Below are positions 55,845 to 64,000 of a DNA stretch of 64,000 bases, piece after piece; positions within the stretch are counted from its first letter, which is position 1; the number at the start of each line of letters is the position of its first letter. The notes under the pieces were generated by a model. It searched no databases. It was not told the DNA's origin and saw nothing but the letters and a program-made list of their open reading frames with translations. The position numbers and the translations under genes are program-made. Source of the stretch: Gammaproteobacteria bacterium (GTDB lineage: Bacteria > Pseudomonadota > Gammaproteobacteria > Tenderiales > Tenderiaceae); NCBI GenBank assembly GCA_016200485.1, contig JACQEP010000015.1, positions 31,962 through 95,961 of the forward strand, in the 5' to 3' direction.

Positions 55845-55928
55845 ATGGAACAAAAATTTGCGCTGGTTGCTGCTGTACTGGGTATCGTAATTGCTGTAGG
55901 CACTTTCGCCAATCAGCTGATGGCCTAA
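55845..55928 (+). CDS. Tiny single-span membrane protein (27 residues)
   Basis: ATG at 55845 follows GTGGGGG; the frame reads MEQKFALVAAVLG, then IVIAVGTFANQLMA, and stops at TAA 55926-55928. Nearly all of it is one hydrophobic helix. The second small gene (55968-56078) has the same layout: M-E-Q near the start of the helix, VLG in the middle and a small-residue-N/G-Q-hydrophobic-M end. The similarity, good ribosome sites, promoter and shared terminator argue for real genes. I do not recognise the family. It could be a subunit that steadies a membrane complex, or a single-span regulator. Confidence 0.7.
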   Translation: MEQKFALVAAVLGIVIAVGTFANQLMA

Positions 55929-55967
55929 GGCCCTCACGTATCGTTAACTCCTGAGGAGATAGCAACC

Positions 55968-56078
55968 ATGTATACCGGAATCAAAAAGCCCGTAATGGAA
56001 CAGACGATGGCGTTGATTGTGGGTGTGTTGGGGCTGACAATCTGCGTGGCGTTATTTGCTGGCCAGATTATGGTCTGA
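55968..56078 (+). CDS. Tiny single-span membrane protein (36 residues), paralogue of the preceding gene
   Basis: The ATG at 55968 follows CTGAGGAGATAGCAACC, a strong ribosome site. The frame reads MYTGIKKPVMEQTMALIVGV, then LGLTICVALFAGQIMV, and ends at TGA 56076-56078. From MEQ onward it lines up with the whole of the previous 27-residue protein, plus a short basic N-terminal extension, giving a positive-inside orientation. The gap between the genes is 39 bases and a terminator follows 30 bases on, so they form a two-gene operon. Function unknown. Confidence 0.72.
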   Translation: MYTGIKKPVMEQTMALIVGVLGLTICVALFAGQIMV

Positions 56079-56105
56079 TGATCTCTTAACTGGGTTAAAG
56101 AATTA

Positions 56106-56966
56106 TCAAAAAGGGGAGCGGGATAGCTCCCCTTTTTGTTTTGTAGGGGCGGGATTCAAACCCGCCCCTATGTTTTCTAACCCTGCAATACGTTGTTGTT
56201 CCAGATGTTTGAAATCCCAATGGCGTTTGTCCATCAACTGGCTCGGATGGATCGCCTGTAGTGCATGAAGAATATTGCTTGGGATTTTCATATTGTCTCC
56301 CGCCAGGTCTTTAATCAGTTGCTTGGTCTTTTGGCGGACAAGATTGTCCTGTGAGCCGCAGAGATTGCACGGAATAATAGGAAATTCCCGCAGCGCGGCG
56401 TATTCAGCGATATCGTCTTCCTGACAATAGGCTAATGGGCGAATGACAATGTGACGTTGATCATCGGTGAGCAGTTTTGGCGGCATCGACTTGATTTCGC
56501 CATTATAGAAAATTGACATCAGCAGACTGGTGATTAAATCGTCACGATGATGGCCGAGTGCGATCTTGGTAAAGCTATGTTTGGTGGCATAGGTGTAGAT
56601 ATTGCCGCGCCGCAGACGCGAACAGAGTGAACAATAGGTTTTGTCTTCCGGAATTTTCTCGATCACCACCGAATAAGTGTCTTGTTTGTGAACCGTATGG
56701 GCGATGCCTTGATCGGTAAGCCAGGTGCGCAGCCGGCTGTCGTCCCAGCCGGGCTGTCCCTGATCCAGCGTAAAAGAAAACAGCTCAAATTTGTTGTGGC
56801 TGCGAACACGCAGCAGATTGAGCAAGTAAAGCATTGTAAAAGAATCCTTGCCGCCGGAGAGACAGACCATCACCCGGTCGCCTTTCTGGATCAGGTTGTA
56901 GTCGGCAATGGCTTTGCCTGTGTAGTGGAGCAATTTCTTTTCCAGTTTTTCGAGCGTGGCTGCCAT
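56106..56966 (-). CDS. ttcA: tRNA 2-thiocytidine synthetase TtcA
   Basis: A 286-residue PP-loop enzyme starting [20 protein letters not shown]. The ATP motif [16 protein letters not shown], the paired cysteines [16 protein letters not shown] and the third cysteine pair [12 protein letters not shown] are all present; the cysteines hold an iron-sulfur cluster. It puts sulfur on C32 of certain tRNAs. The normal protein ends near [13 protein letters not shown]. The last ~25 residues ([21 protein letters not shown]) are encoded by an intergenic palindrome (GGGGCGGGATTCAAACCCGCCCC, 56145-56167 on the plus strand) and the facing terminator, so the gene has probably lost its original stop codon. Confidence 0.93.
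   Translation of the reverse strand: MAATLEKLEKKLLHYTGKAIADYNLIQKGDRVMVCLSGGKDSFTMLYLLNLLRVRSHNKFELFSFTLDQGQPGWDDSRLRTWLTDQGIAHTVHKQDTYSVVIEKIPEDKTYCSLCSRLRRGNIYTYATKHSFTKIALGHHRDDLITSLLMSIFYNGEIKSMPPKLLTDDQRHIVIRPLAYCQEDDIAEYAALREFPIIPCNLCGSQDNLVRQKTKQLIKDLAGDNMKIPSNILHALQAIHPSQLMDKRHWDFKHLEQQRIAGLENIGAGLNPAPTKQKGELSRSPF
56108..56140 (+). terminator. Terminator of the tiny membrane-protein operon
   Basis: AAAAAGGGGAGC-GGGATA-GCTCCCCTTTTT is a long stem flanked by A and T runs, so it could act in both directions. It also forms part of the 3' end of the ttcA frame on the opposite strand. Confidence 0.85.
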
Positions 56967-57122
56967 GATGCGATCCCGGTTAATAGGCGACGAGGGGCGA
57001 ATTTTACGCTATTTATTCCCCTGAGGGCATCACGGGCTTGGCCCGTAGTAGCTGGTCGGTGAGAAATACGGGTTAGGCGTGATAATGTGGCCGAGAAGGA
57101 ACCTAAACCGGAGGCGTGGCAG

Positions 57123-58883
57123 GTGAACAAATTTACGCTCCAGCGGCGTACCCGTCTGATTTTCCTGGTGGCGATGGCGATGACCGGGATCTGTATCACG
57201 GCCCTGTTGGTGTTGTTGCAACAAATGCGGGATGACGCCGATGTCATCGATGTCATGGGCCGGCAGCGGATGCTGTCCCAATCGATGGCAAGCGGCTTAC
57301 TGGAAGAACTGGTCAAACAGCAGGCGAAAAATGCGGACGGCACCGTTATGGCCGGCATGGGTTACCCGCAGGCGCACGCAATATTTAGCCAGACGCTGCA
57401 GGCCCTTCGCCAGGGGGGAGTTTATTCTCGTGATCTTGAGCAAAGACAGCAGGCGCGGATTACGCGGCTGACCGATCCTGCGATGTCTGCCCAGCTGGCG
57501 GTGATCGCCGAGGCCTTGCGGCAACTGGATGCTACAGCGCAACAGTTGCATACGAATCCCAGTGACTGGCGTATTTCCATCGAAGTGCTGAATCAGGCAG
57601 GTCAGCTGCGTGATCTCAGTGACGGCCTGGTTCAGCACTACACCACAGCGGCCAAGACGCGTCAGAGCTATCTGCTGGCGGCGGTGATTATCACTGGAGC
57701 GATGACGTTACTGGCGTTTACGATGATTTATCTATTTGCCAATGAATCGCTGCTGGCACCGTTGCGCCGCATTCTCGGTGGGGACGAGGACATCGCGCGT
57801 TATGAGGCAGCAGAATGGCAGCGGCGCAAGATGGAAGTAGAGCTGCGTGAGAGTGAGGCCCGTTTCCGGCGTCTGGTCGAAGTGAGCGCAGAAGGGGTGC
57901 TTCTGCACGATCAGGGGACAGTGCTTGATTGTAATCCCGCCCTGGCTGCAATGACGGGCTATAGCGTGGACGAATTGATCGGCATGAATGTCTTGCATTT
58001 GGCGGCGCCCGAATCTCGTGAACTGGTCCAGGCTAAAATAAATGATGGTTTTCAGGGTGTTTATGAGGCGGTGGGTCAGCGCAAGAATGGTTCAATATTT
58101 CCGATCGAAGTCCGGGTTAATCTAACGCCCTACCAGAAACGCACCATGCAAGTGGTTGTCATGCGTGATCTGACCGATCACAAGCAGCGGGAGGCGCAGC
58201 GGCTGGCGGCGGCAGAGGCGCATCGCGTGACCTTGATTCGCGAAGTGCATCATCGGATCAAGAATACTTTGCAGGGGGTGGCAGGGTTGTTGCGGCAGAA
58301 AATACAGTCACATGCTGCGACGCGAGAACCGTTGGAGGAAGCGGTGGCACAACTGTGTTCAGTCGCGGTGGTGATGGGGTTGGAAAGCATGGACCGGCCG
58401 CAAGAAGTGAATTTGTGCAATCTGATACGGGCACTGAAAAAATCAGCCGAGGAATTATTTGGGCGCCAGATTATCCTCGAATGCCCTGTGGCGGAAGAAA
58501 ATTCTCTGCTGTTGGCGGTGAAGGAATCGGTGCCGATTGCGTTGATATTGAATGAATTGATCATTAATGCAGTGAAACACAGCGTGCCGGATGCAGCGGT
58601 ATCGATAGCAATCGCTATAGCAATCGCTGGGGAAGGTGGGGCAGCGGTTAGTATTAAGTTATCCAATCAATCAAAACACGATAATTTGCGCGTTGATTGG
58701 GCGCAAGGCCAGGGTTTGGGGACGGGGTTGACTCTAATTAAGTCTTTAATGCCACCGAAAGGCGCGGTGTTGCAGCTTTCCGAAGCGGCGGGTGTGATGA
58801 CTACTCACTTGCGCCTCGAGGCGCCTGTATTGTTGTCGCTATCATCTTTGGTTGACGAAGCGCGCTTGGTGGGGGTTAAATAA
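57123..58883 (+). CDS. Membrane histidine kinase with PilJ/NarX-type sensor, PAS and HisKA_2 domains
   Basis: I chose the GTG at 57123 because CCGGAGGC lies eight bases ahead; an in-frame GTG at 57087 has no such site. The 586-residue protein has a membrane helix (LIFLVAMAMTGICITALLVL), a periplasmic type-IV-pilus/NarX-like helical sensor (VIDVMGRQRMLSQSMASGLL), a second helix near residue 190, a PAS domain (ARFRRLVEVSAEGVLLHD ... NPALAAMTGYSVDELIG) and a HisKA_2 phosphoacceptor REVHHRIKNTLQGVAGLL (His near 376). The ATPase domain follows (LILNELIINAVKHSVPD, GLGTGLTLIKSL). The PilJ-type motif DVMGRQRMLSQ is also the nitrate-binding P-box region in NarX, so nitrate/nitrite is one candidate signal. 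It precedes its likely partner regulator. Confidence 0.87.
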   Translation: MNKFTLQRRTRLIFLVAMAMTGICITALLVLLQQMRDDADVIDVMGRQRMLSQSMASGLLEELVKQQAKNADGTVMAGMGYPQAHAIFSQTLQALRQGGVYSRDLEQRQQARITRLTDPAMSAQLAVIAEALRQLDATAQQLHTNPSDWRISIEVLNQAGQLRDLSDGLVQHYTTAAKTRQSYLLAAVIITGAMTLLAFTMIYLFANESLLAPLRRILGGDEDIARYEAAEWQRRKMEVELRESEARFRRLVEVSAEGVLLHDQGTVLDCNPALAAMTGYSVDELIGMNVLHLAAPESRELVQAKINDGFQGVYEAVGQRKNGSIFPIEVRVNLTPYQKRTMQVVVMRDLTDHKQREAQRLAAAEAHRVTLIREVHHRIKNTLQGVAGLLRQKIQSHAATREPLEEAVAQLCSVAVVMGLESMDRPQEVNLCNLIRALKKSAEELFGRQIILECPVAEENSLLLAVKESVPIALILNELIINAVKHSVPDAAVSIAIAIAIAGEGGAAVSIKLSNQSKHDNLRVDWAQGQGLGTGLTLIKSLMPPKGAVLQLSEAAGVMTTHLRLEAPVLLSLSSLVDEARLVGVK

Positions 58884-58887
58884 CGGA

Positions 58888-59487
58888 ATGACTAAGGTAT
58901 TGATAGTTGATGATGATCGTCTGATATTAGCCACCCTCGCGGCGGGGCTGCGTCATGCGGGGTATGAAGTGTTTGAAGCAAGTTCCGGTGAGCAGGCGCT
59001 CGAGCAATTTTCTGGGATTGCGCCGGACCTGATGGTACTCGATGTACGGATGGGCGAACTCTCCGGGTTGGATGTTGCTGAACGATTGCAAGAATCACAA
59101 ATTCCAATTTTGTTTCTCACCGCCTATGGTGATGACAAGATTGTACAGAATGCAATCAAGTATGGCGCGATTGGATATCTGGTCAAGCCGATTGATGTGC
59201 CGCAACTTATTCCGGTGATTGAAACTTCATTGGCGCGGGCTATTGAGTTGCGTGAGCAGCGAGCGATGGAAGAGCACTTGCGCACAGCCCTCGATCAAAA
59301 GCGTGAGACCAGTGTGGCCATCGGAATTTTGATGGAACGGCATGGAATGGATTCGCATCAGGCTTTTGAATTGATGCGTCAGCGCGCCCGTTCGCAGCGG
59401 CGTAAGATGATTGAGGTTGCAGAAGAGATCGTCCAGGCCGGGCATGTGCTCAGCTGTGAAGGGGAGTTAACGCAAAAATCACTCTGA
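58888..59487 (+). CDS. ANTAR-domain response regulator (RNA-binding antiterminator)
   Basis: A 199-residue regulator starting MTKVLIVDDDRLILATLAAG just after the kinase stop (four-base gap). The receiver has Asp52 in VLDVRMGELSG, the Thr in FLTAYGDD and the Lys in YLVKPIDVPQ. A coiled linker leads to an ANTAR domain (KRETSVAIGILMERHGMDSH, AFELMRQRARSQRRKM). ANTAR proteins bind paired hairpins in leader RNA and prevent termination, as NasT/NasR and EutV do. A HisKA_2 kinase with an ANTAR regulator is the EutW-EutV type of pair. Targets are not evident in this window. Confidence 0.92.
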   Translation: MTKVLIVDDDRLILATLAAGLRHAGYEVFEASSGEQALEQFSGIAPDLMVLDVRMGELSGLDVAERLQESQIPILFLTAYGDDKIVQNAIKYGAIGYLVKPIDVPQLIPVIETSLARAIELREQRAMEEHLRTALDQKRETSVAIGILMERHGMDSHQAFELMRQRARSQRRKMIEVAEEIVQAGHVLSCEGELTQKSL

Positions 59488-59579
59488 ATAGGGTGGTTTA
59501 ATCTATCCTTGCGTCGCGCCCGGCGCTTAAATTTGGTATCTTTAGTCTCTTTTCGATTTAGAAGTCAGAGGCTAATTCC

Positions 59580-61430
59580 ATGCCCCACTATCGTTCCCGC
59601 ACCTCCACCCACGGCCGTAATATGGCGGGCGCCCGCTCCCTGTGGCGCGCTACCGGCATGAAAGACGGTGACTTCGGCAAGCCGATTATTGCTGTCGTCA
59701 ATTCTTTTACCCAGTTCGTGCCGGGGCATGTCCATCTCAAAGACATGGGGCAGCTGGTGGCGCGCGAGATTGAGGCGGCGGGTGGCGTGGCCAAGGAATT
59801 CAACACGATCGCCATCGATGACGGCATCGCCATGGGCCACGGCGGGATGCTGTATTCACTGCCATCGCGTGAGCTGATCGCCGACTCGGTTGAATACATG
59901 GTCAATGCCCATTGCGCCGATGCCATGGTCTGCATTTCAAACTGCGACAAGATCACCCCCGGCATGCTGCTGGCAGCCTTGCGTCTGAACATCCCTGTGG
60001 TGTTTGTCTCCGGCGGGCCAATGGAATCCGGTAAAGCGATTATCGGCGGTAAGGAAGTGCATCTGGATCTGGTCGATGCCATGGTCGCGGCGGCTAATCC
60101 GAATGAATCTGACGCCGATGTCGCGCAAATGGAACGTTCGGCGTGCCCGACCTGTGGTTCCTGTTCCGGCATGTTCACCGCCAACTCGATGAACTGTCTC
60201 ACTGAGGCGTTGGGCCTGAGTCTGCCGGGCAATGGTTCGCTGCTGGCGACGCACGCCGATCGCAAACAATTGTTCCTGCGCGCCGGGCGCTTGAGTGTCG
60301 AACTCGCCAAGCGTTATTACGAACAGGATGATGTCAGTGTGTTGCCACGCAGTATTGCCAGCTTCAAAGCCTTCGAGAACGCCATGACGCTGGATATCGC
60401 CATGGGCGGTTCCACCAACACGATTCTGCACTTATTGGCTGCCGCACAAGAAGCAGGCGTGAATTTCGGCGTGACCGATATCGATCATTTGTCGCGCAAA
60501 GTACCGCAGTTGTGCAAGGTTGCGCCCAGTACGCAGAAATATCATATGGAAGATGTGCATCGCGCCGGAGGTGTGATGGCGATTCTCGGTGAACTGGATC
60601 GCGCCGGATTGTTGCATCGCGATCTACCTACCGTGCATAGCGCGAGTATGGGTGCGGCACTGGAGCAGTGGGATGTGTGCCGTACAAATGATAAAGCCGT
60701 GCATACTTTTTACCGTGCTGCACCGGGTAATGTCCCGACGCAACAGGCCTTCAGTCAGGAAAAACGCTGGCCAGATCTGGATCTTGATCGTAAAAATGGT
60801 TGTATCCGTAGTATCGAACATGCTTACAGCAAAGAAGGTGGTCTTGCCGTATTGTTCGGTAATCTCGCCGTAGACGGTTGCGTCGTGAAAACGGCCGGTG
60901 TTGATGACAGCATTTTAAAGTTCAGCGGTCCAGCACGCATTTTTGAGAGTCAGGATGCGGCGGTTACTGGAATTCTCAACGATCAGATCAAGCCGGGTGA
61001 CGTGGTCATCATTCGCTATGAAGGTCCGCGCGGTGGGCCGGGGATGCAGGAAATGCTGTATCCGACCAGCTATCTCAAATCCAAAGGACTGGGCAAAGCC
61101 TGCGCCTTGATTACCGACGGCCGCTTCTCCGGCGGTACGTCAGGCTTGTCGATCGGTCATGTCTCACCCGAAGCCGCTGAAGGTGGCACGATTGGGTTGG
61201 TGCAGGATGGCGACATCATTGAGATCGATATTCCCGGCCGTACCATTCGCGTTGCGCTCAGCGATGCCGAGTTAAATGTGCGGCGGCAGGCGATGGCGGC
61301 CAATGGCGTGAACGCTTGGAAACCCGTGGCGCGTGAACGGCAAGTGAGTGCAGCGCTGCGCGCCTATGCGGCGATGACCACGTCTGCTTCACGTGGTGCG
61401 GTGCGTGATGTCACTCAGCTGGAAAAATAA
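59580..61430 (+). CDS. ilvD: Dihydroxy-acid dehydratase
   Basis: A 616-residue IlvD starting [20 protein letters not shown]. The iron-sulfur cysteines lie in [13 protein letters not shown] and [20 protein letters not shown], with [20 protein letters not shown] and [20 protein letters not shown] further on. It makes 2-keto acids for valine and isoleucine synthesis. The length matches the long gammaproteobacterial form. It follows the ANTAR regulator by 92 bases and is followed by a dispersed repeat. Confidence 0.97.
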   Translation: MPHYRSRTSTHGRNMAGARSLWRATGMKDGDFGKPIIAVVNSFTQFVPGHVHLKDMGQLVAREIEAAGGVAKEFNTIAIDDGIAMGHGGMLYSLPSRELIADSVEYMVNAHCADAMVCISNCDKITPGMLLAALRLNIPVVFVSGGPMESGKAIIGGKEVHLDLVDAMVAAANPNESDADVAQMERSACPTCGSCSGMFTANSMNCLTEALGLSLPGNGSLLATHADRKQLFLRAGRLSVELAKRYYEQDDVSVLPRSIASFKAFENAMTLDIAMGGSTNTILHLLAAAQEAGVNFGVTDIDHLSRKVPQLCKVAPSTQKYHMEDVHRAGGVMAILGELDRAGLLHRDLPTVHSASMGAALEQWDVCRTNDKAVHTFYRAAPGNVPTQQAFSQEKRWPDLDLDRKNGCIRSIEHAYSKEGGLAVLFGNLAVDGCVVKTAGVDDSILKFSGPARIFESQDAAVTGILNDQIKPGDVVIIRYEGPRGGPGMQEMLYPTSYLKSKGLGKACALITDGRFSGGTSGLSIGHVSPEAAEGGTIGLVQDGDIIEIDIPGRTIRVALSDAELNVRRQAMAANGVNAWKPVARERQVSAALRAYAAMTTSASRGAVRDVTQLEK

Positions 61431-61520
61431 ATGTAGGGTGGGTTAGCCCGGCAGGCGCGACGGACTGCAAAGTCCTAGTCCTGTGGATAACCCACCAAGC
61501 TGTCGCCGAAGGCGACACAA
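61431..61520. repeat. Dispersed double-hairpin repeat, copy 2
   Basis: GTAGGGTGGGTTAGCCCGGC ... GATAACCCACCAAGC, then TGTCGCCGAAGGCGACACAA. The second copy, in opposite orientation, is at 11367-11430. This copy has about 25 extra bases in the first loop, including GGACT-GCAA-AGTCC, a further small hairpin. It lies between ilvD and the convergent SH3-protein gene. Confidence 0.75.
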
Positions 61521-61545
61521 ATTGTTGTGTCTCTGTGAACAATTT

Positions 61546-62217
61546 TTATAACTCGCTCCAGCTCGATTTGCGTCGCCAGCGAATCCTGGGAATCAGTAAA
61601 CCCACCAGCAGACCAAGGAAGGCAACGCCAAAGCCGATAATGAACCAGTTGCGCGTGCGGCGATCTTGCAGCAAGTGATTTTCTTGCTCCAGGGTTTGCA
61701 TTTTTGTTTCAAGCGTCATCATATCGGCTTTCATTTTTTGATTATTTTCTTCCAGGGCGATGACATTGCTGGATAGGTTGCGCAAGTTGGTCAGCTCTAG
61801 ATTCAATTTTTGATTGTCGTCCTTAAGCCGGTCACTGTCGCTGCCGAGACTGCGGCGGTCGCCTTCGGCGCTGCTGAGTTGTTGCTTGAGTTGTGTATTC
61901 TCTTGCTTGAGTTGTGCGATTTGTTGTTGTGCCTGTTTGAGCAACTCACGCGCGGCGGGGGTTGGGCTCAGGTAACGCGTAATCACCCAGCCTTCAGTGC
62001 CATCCTGTAACCGAACACGGGAATAACCGCTGGCTTCACGGTTCTCAAGTACTTCCACCGCGGCACCGCTCTTGATGGTCTTGATAATTTGATGTTGTAG
62101 GGTATCGCCCGAGCGTACCATGACTGTGATTTCGTCCTGGACGTAGGCAGGGGCTGTCAAGCCAAGAGGAGAAAGGAAGAGAAGGCTACTGAACAGGGCG
62201 ACATGTCTTGGTTTCAC
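61546..62217 (-). CDS. SH3 and coiled-coil membrane protein (TIGR04211/YgiM type)
   Basis: A 223-residue envelope protein with a signal peptide (LFSSLLFLSPLGLTAPA), an SH3-like domain (VMVRSGDTLQHQIIKTIKSG, then GWVITRYLSPTPAAR), a ~100-residue coiled coil rich in Gln and Leu (LLKQAQQQIAQLKQENTQLK) and a C-terminal membrane helix (IIGFGVAFLGLLVGLLI) followed by a basic tail. The family (YgiM in E. coli) is uncharacterised; bacterial SH3 domains often touch peptidoglycan. The layout suggests a periplasmic coiled coil anchored in the inner membrane. Confidence 0.9.
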   Translation of the reverse strand: MKPRHVALFSSLLFLSPLGLTAPAYVQDEITVMVRSGDTLQHQIIKTIKSGAAVEVLENREASGYSRVRLQDGTEGWVITRYLSPTPAARELLKQAQQQIAQLKQENTQLKQQLSSAEGDRRSLGSDSDRLKDDNQKLNLELTNLRNLSSNVIALEENNQKMKADMMTLETKMQTLEQENHLLQDRRTRNWFIIGFGVAFLGLLVGLLIPRIRWRRKSSWSEL

Positions 62218-62274
62218 GCTAACTCCTTGTGTGGAAATCCTTTGCGACTCAGTTTAAGCCAAAAAATCAAGATA

Positions 62275-63270
62275 TCACTCAAAACGCAGGTATTGCAGTT
62301 TTTTCTCCCAGTTCAAGGCACTGGCAACAATCTTCTCTAGATCGTCATATTCGGGCTGCCACTTTAGGACTGAGCGAATACGTTGGGCGTCGGCAATTAA
62401 TTCCGGGGGATCACCCGCCCGGCGTGGCAGTTCCTGGATCTCAAGCGGTTGGCCGTGGACGCGGGTCACGGTATCCAAAACTTCACGCACGCTGTAGCCA
62501 TGGCCATATCCGCAATTTAAGGTAGTGGAATCGCCCCCGGCCTCCAAATAATTCAGGGCCTTGATGTGGGCGCTGGCCAAATCCACGACATGGATATAGT
62601 CGCGGATACCGGTGCCGTCGCGGGTTGAATAATCAGTGCCGAAGATGGCGACATGGTTGCGCTTACCGATGGCGGCCTCGCAGGCAACCTTAATCAGCAG
62701 CGTCGCGTGCTTGGTCGCCTGGCCGATCCGTCCCTCAGGGTCTGAGCCGGCGACATTGAAGTAACGAAGCGCTACATGGCGCAGATCACTGACGGCGCTT
62801 AGGTCGCGCAGCATCTGCTCACTCATCAGTTTTGAGCTGCCATAGGGATTGATCGGATTGAGGGGGGTGTCTTCGCTGGCGATGCCTCCGGCCGGGACGC
62901 CGTAAACGGCCGCCGTCGAGGAAAAGATAAAATGCTTGATCCCGGATGCTGAGCACGTTTCCAGAAGATTGCGAGTAGAACAGGTATTATTCTGGTAATA
63001 TTTCAGCGGATTCGCGACAGATTCCGGAACGATGGTGTGAGCGGCAAAGTGCATGACCGAATCAATGGCATGCTCTTTTAGCACCTGCGCCACCAAGGGT
63101 TGGTCGCTAGTGTCCCCTATTATAAGAGTGGTATCGCTGACGGCGTTGCGAAAACCAGTACTGAGATTATCCAGTACTACCACGTGATAACCCGCGGTTT
63201 TTAACTGGAGGACGACATGGCTGCCGATGTAGCCGGCTCCGCCAGTGACTAACACTGATTTTATAGACAT
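62275..63270 (-). CDS. galE: UDP-glucose 4-epimerase
   Basis: A 331-residue short-chain dehydrogenase-type epimerase: VLVTGGAGYIGSHVVLQLKT binds NAD, the catalytic Ser and YxxxK appear as FSSTAAVYG and NPYGSSKLMSEQ. RYFNVAGSDPEGRIG and the end YDDLEKIVASALNWE are family features. It interconverts UDP-glucose and UDP-galactose for LPS and exopolysaccharide, linking with algC. It is a monocistronic gene on the minus strand, divergent from the tRNA cluster. Confidence 0.94.
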   Translation of the reverse strand: MSIKSVLVTGGAGYIGSHVVLQLKTAGYHVVVLDNLSTGFRNAVSDTTLIIGDTSDQPLVAQVLKEHAIDSVMHFAAHTIVPESVANPLKYYQNNTCSTRNLLETCSASGIKHFIFSSTAAVYGVPAGGIASEDTPLNPINPYGSSKLMSEQMLRDLSAVSDLRHVALRYFNVAGSDPEGRIGQATKHATLLIKVACEAAIGKRNHVAIFGTDYSTRDGTGIRDYIHVVDLASAHIKALNYLEAGGDSTTLNCGYGHGYSVREVLDTVTRVHGQPLEIQELPRRAGDPPELIADAQRIRSVLKWQPEYDDLEKIVASALNWEKKLQYLRFE

Positions 63271-63394
63271 TTCCGCTCCCTGGCGCCAAAACGACCTGAT
63301 ATTAGCACTTTAAGGCAAGAAATATGAACTGTGGCCCAGGGTTAGTGTGAGTCATAGAAGGCTGAGGCGAGAAGGTTTTATCTCGTTATTCTTG

Positions 63395-63423
63395 TTGACA
63401 TAAGGTCGCTACTCCGACAAAAT
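63395..63423 (+). promoter_or_regulatory. Probable promoter of the tRNA-tuf operon
   Basis: TTGACA (63395-63400) is a perfect -35; CAAAAT (63418-63423) is a usable -10 at 17 bases. Transcription would begin about ten bases before tRNA-Tyr. Confidence 0.6.
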
Positions 63424-63439
63424 ACCGGCCTTTGTTTGG

Positions 63440-63524
<85 letters not shown>

Positions 63525-63583
63525 GGTATTTGGGCTGACCGGCTCAGGCGAGCTACCTCACTGGTGCCGTGCTGGAGTAACAG

Positions 63584-63657
<74 letters not shown>

Positions 63658-63723
63658 TTCAGTCTAGAATGCGAAGAGCAAAAAGCAAAGGGTTGCCTTT
63701 TGTTTTTTGCTCTTGGGATTTCG

Positions 63724-63799
63724 GCCCATATAGCTCAGTTGGTAGAGCACATCCTTGGTAAGGATGAGGTCACCGGTTCGACTCCGGTTATGGGCTCCA
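63724..63799 (+). tRNA. tRNA-Thr (GGT)
   Basis: The 76-base gene begins GCCCATA and ends TATGGGC-TCCA. The anticodon GGT lies in CCTTGGTAAGG and the T arm is CGGTTCGACTCCG. Third tRNA in the cluster, 59 bases before the tuf start codon. Confidence 0.97.
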
Positions 63800-63858
63800 G
63801 TAGTGGGCTATGATTTTTTGGGTTTGGTTAATTAATTTAGCGTCATAAGGGGGCAAGC

Positions 63859-64000
63859 ATGTCCAAGGAAAAGTTTGAGCGAAAGAAGCCGCACGTAAAC
63901 GTGGGAACCATTGGTCACGTCGACCATGGGAAGACGACCCTGACGGCGGCGCTGACGGTAGTGCAGGCGAAGAAATTTGGTGGCGAAGCCAAAGGCTACG
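63859..64000 (+). CDS. tuf: Elongation factor Tu, 5' part
   Basis: The ATG at 63859 follows AAGGGGGCAAGC. The frame reads [20 protein letters not shown] and continues with the P-loop [14 protein letters not shown], running off the window end. EF-Tu delivers aminoacyl-tRNA to the ribosome. The downstream position after three tRNAs matches tufB. Confidence 0.96.
   Translation, partial: MSKEKFERKKPHVNVGTIGHVDHGKTTLTAALTVVQAKKFGGEAKGY

Noticed and set aside
59488..59579. Leader-peptide attenuator or riboswitch before ilvD
   Set aside because: The 92-base gap has no run of Ile/Val/Leu codons and no convincing hairpin-plus-T signal.

Overview
The window looks like chromosome of a free-living gammaproteobacterium. 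The blocks radC / coaBC-dut-algC-argB-pyrE, pilT facing yggS-proC-yggT-yggU, rppH-ptsP, and a tRNA-Tyr, tRNA-Gly, tRNA-Thr, tuf cluster are all orders I know from that class. I cannot support a lower rank from the sequence alone.

Layout. 1-10.4 kb: a partial secreted multidomain protein, a very large Sec-exported RHS/YD-repeat protein with a small C-terminal toxin-like tip, its overlapping DUF4279-like immunity candidate, then debris (a long hairpin, a broken RHS fragment, a possible IS end). 10.7-19.6 kb: housekeeping genes (rpmG/rpmB, radC, coaBC, dut, algC, argB, two TauE-type permeases, pyrE, exonuclease III). 19.6-22 kb: toxin-antitoxin genes in several stages of decay, between two copies of a repeat that carries a sigma-54-type promoter. 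22-29.5 kb: a second RHS locus. It has an RHS protein with an internal dockerin and an M15-type peptidase tip, a secreted immunity candidate overlapping it, and a secreted protein that begins with a cohesin-like domain. 29.6-40 kb: another decayed toxin-antitoxin pair, a dynamin-like GTPase, yggU-yggT-proC-yggS (yggS has lost its end to an inserted palindromic element), pilT, a HAD phosphatase, rppH, ptsP. 40.2-53.8 kb: an eight-gene overlapping biosynthetic operon. 54-64 kb: argA, two tandem tiny membrane proteins, ttcA, a histidine kinase with an ANTAR regulator, ilvD, an SH3/coiled-coil membrane protein, galE, three tRNAs and the start of tuf.

The strongest candidates for something undescribed are two. 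(1) The 40.5-53.8 kb operon: fatty acyl-AMP ligase, acyl-CoA-dehydrogenase-like enzyme, stand-alone ACP, a one-module NRPS (C-A-T-TE) whose A domain carries a glycine-like code and whose thioesterase has a Cys nucleophile, an SRPBCC protein, an MMPL/RND pump fused to a LolA-like domain, a DUF1302-like barrel and a phosphopantetheinyl transferase. My reading is that it makes and exports a fatty-acyl-glycine-type lipid. (2) The second RHS locus, where a dockerin inside the RHS protein and a cohesin domain in the neighbouring secreted protein suggest docking of a peptidoglycan-cutting toxin onto a carrier. A poly-G tract breaks the frame between that toxin's signal peptide and its body.

Short palindromic intergenic repeats of several families are scattered through the window. 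In three places (yggS, ttcA, the RHS2 promoter region) they alter or supply part of a gene or its control region.
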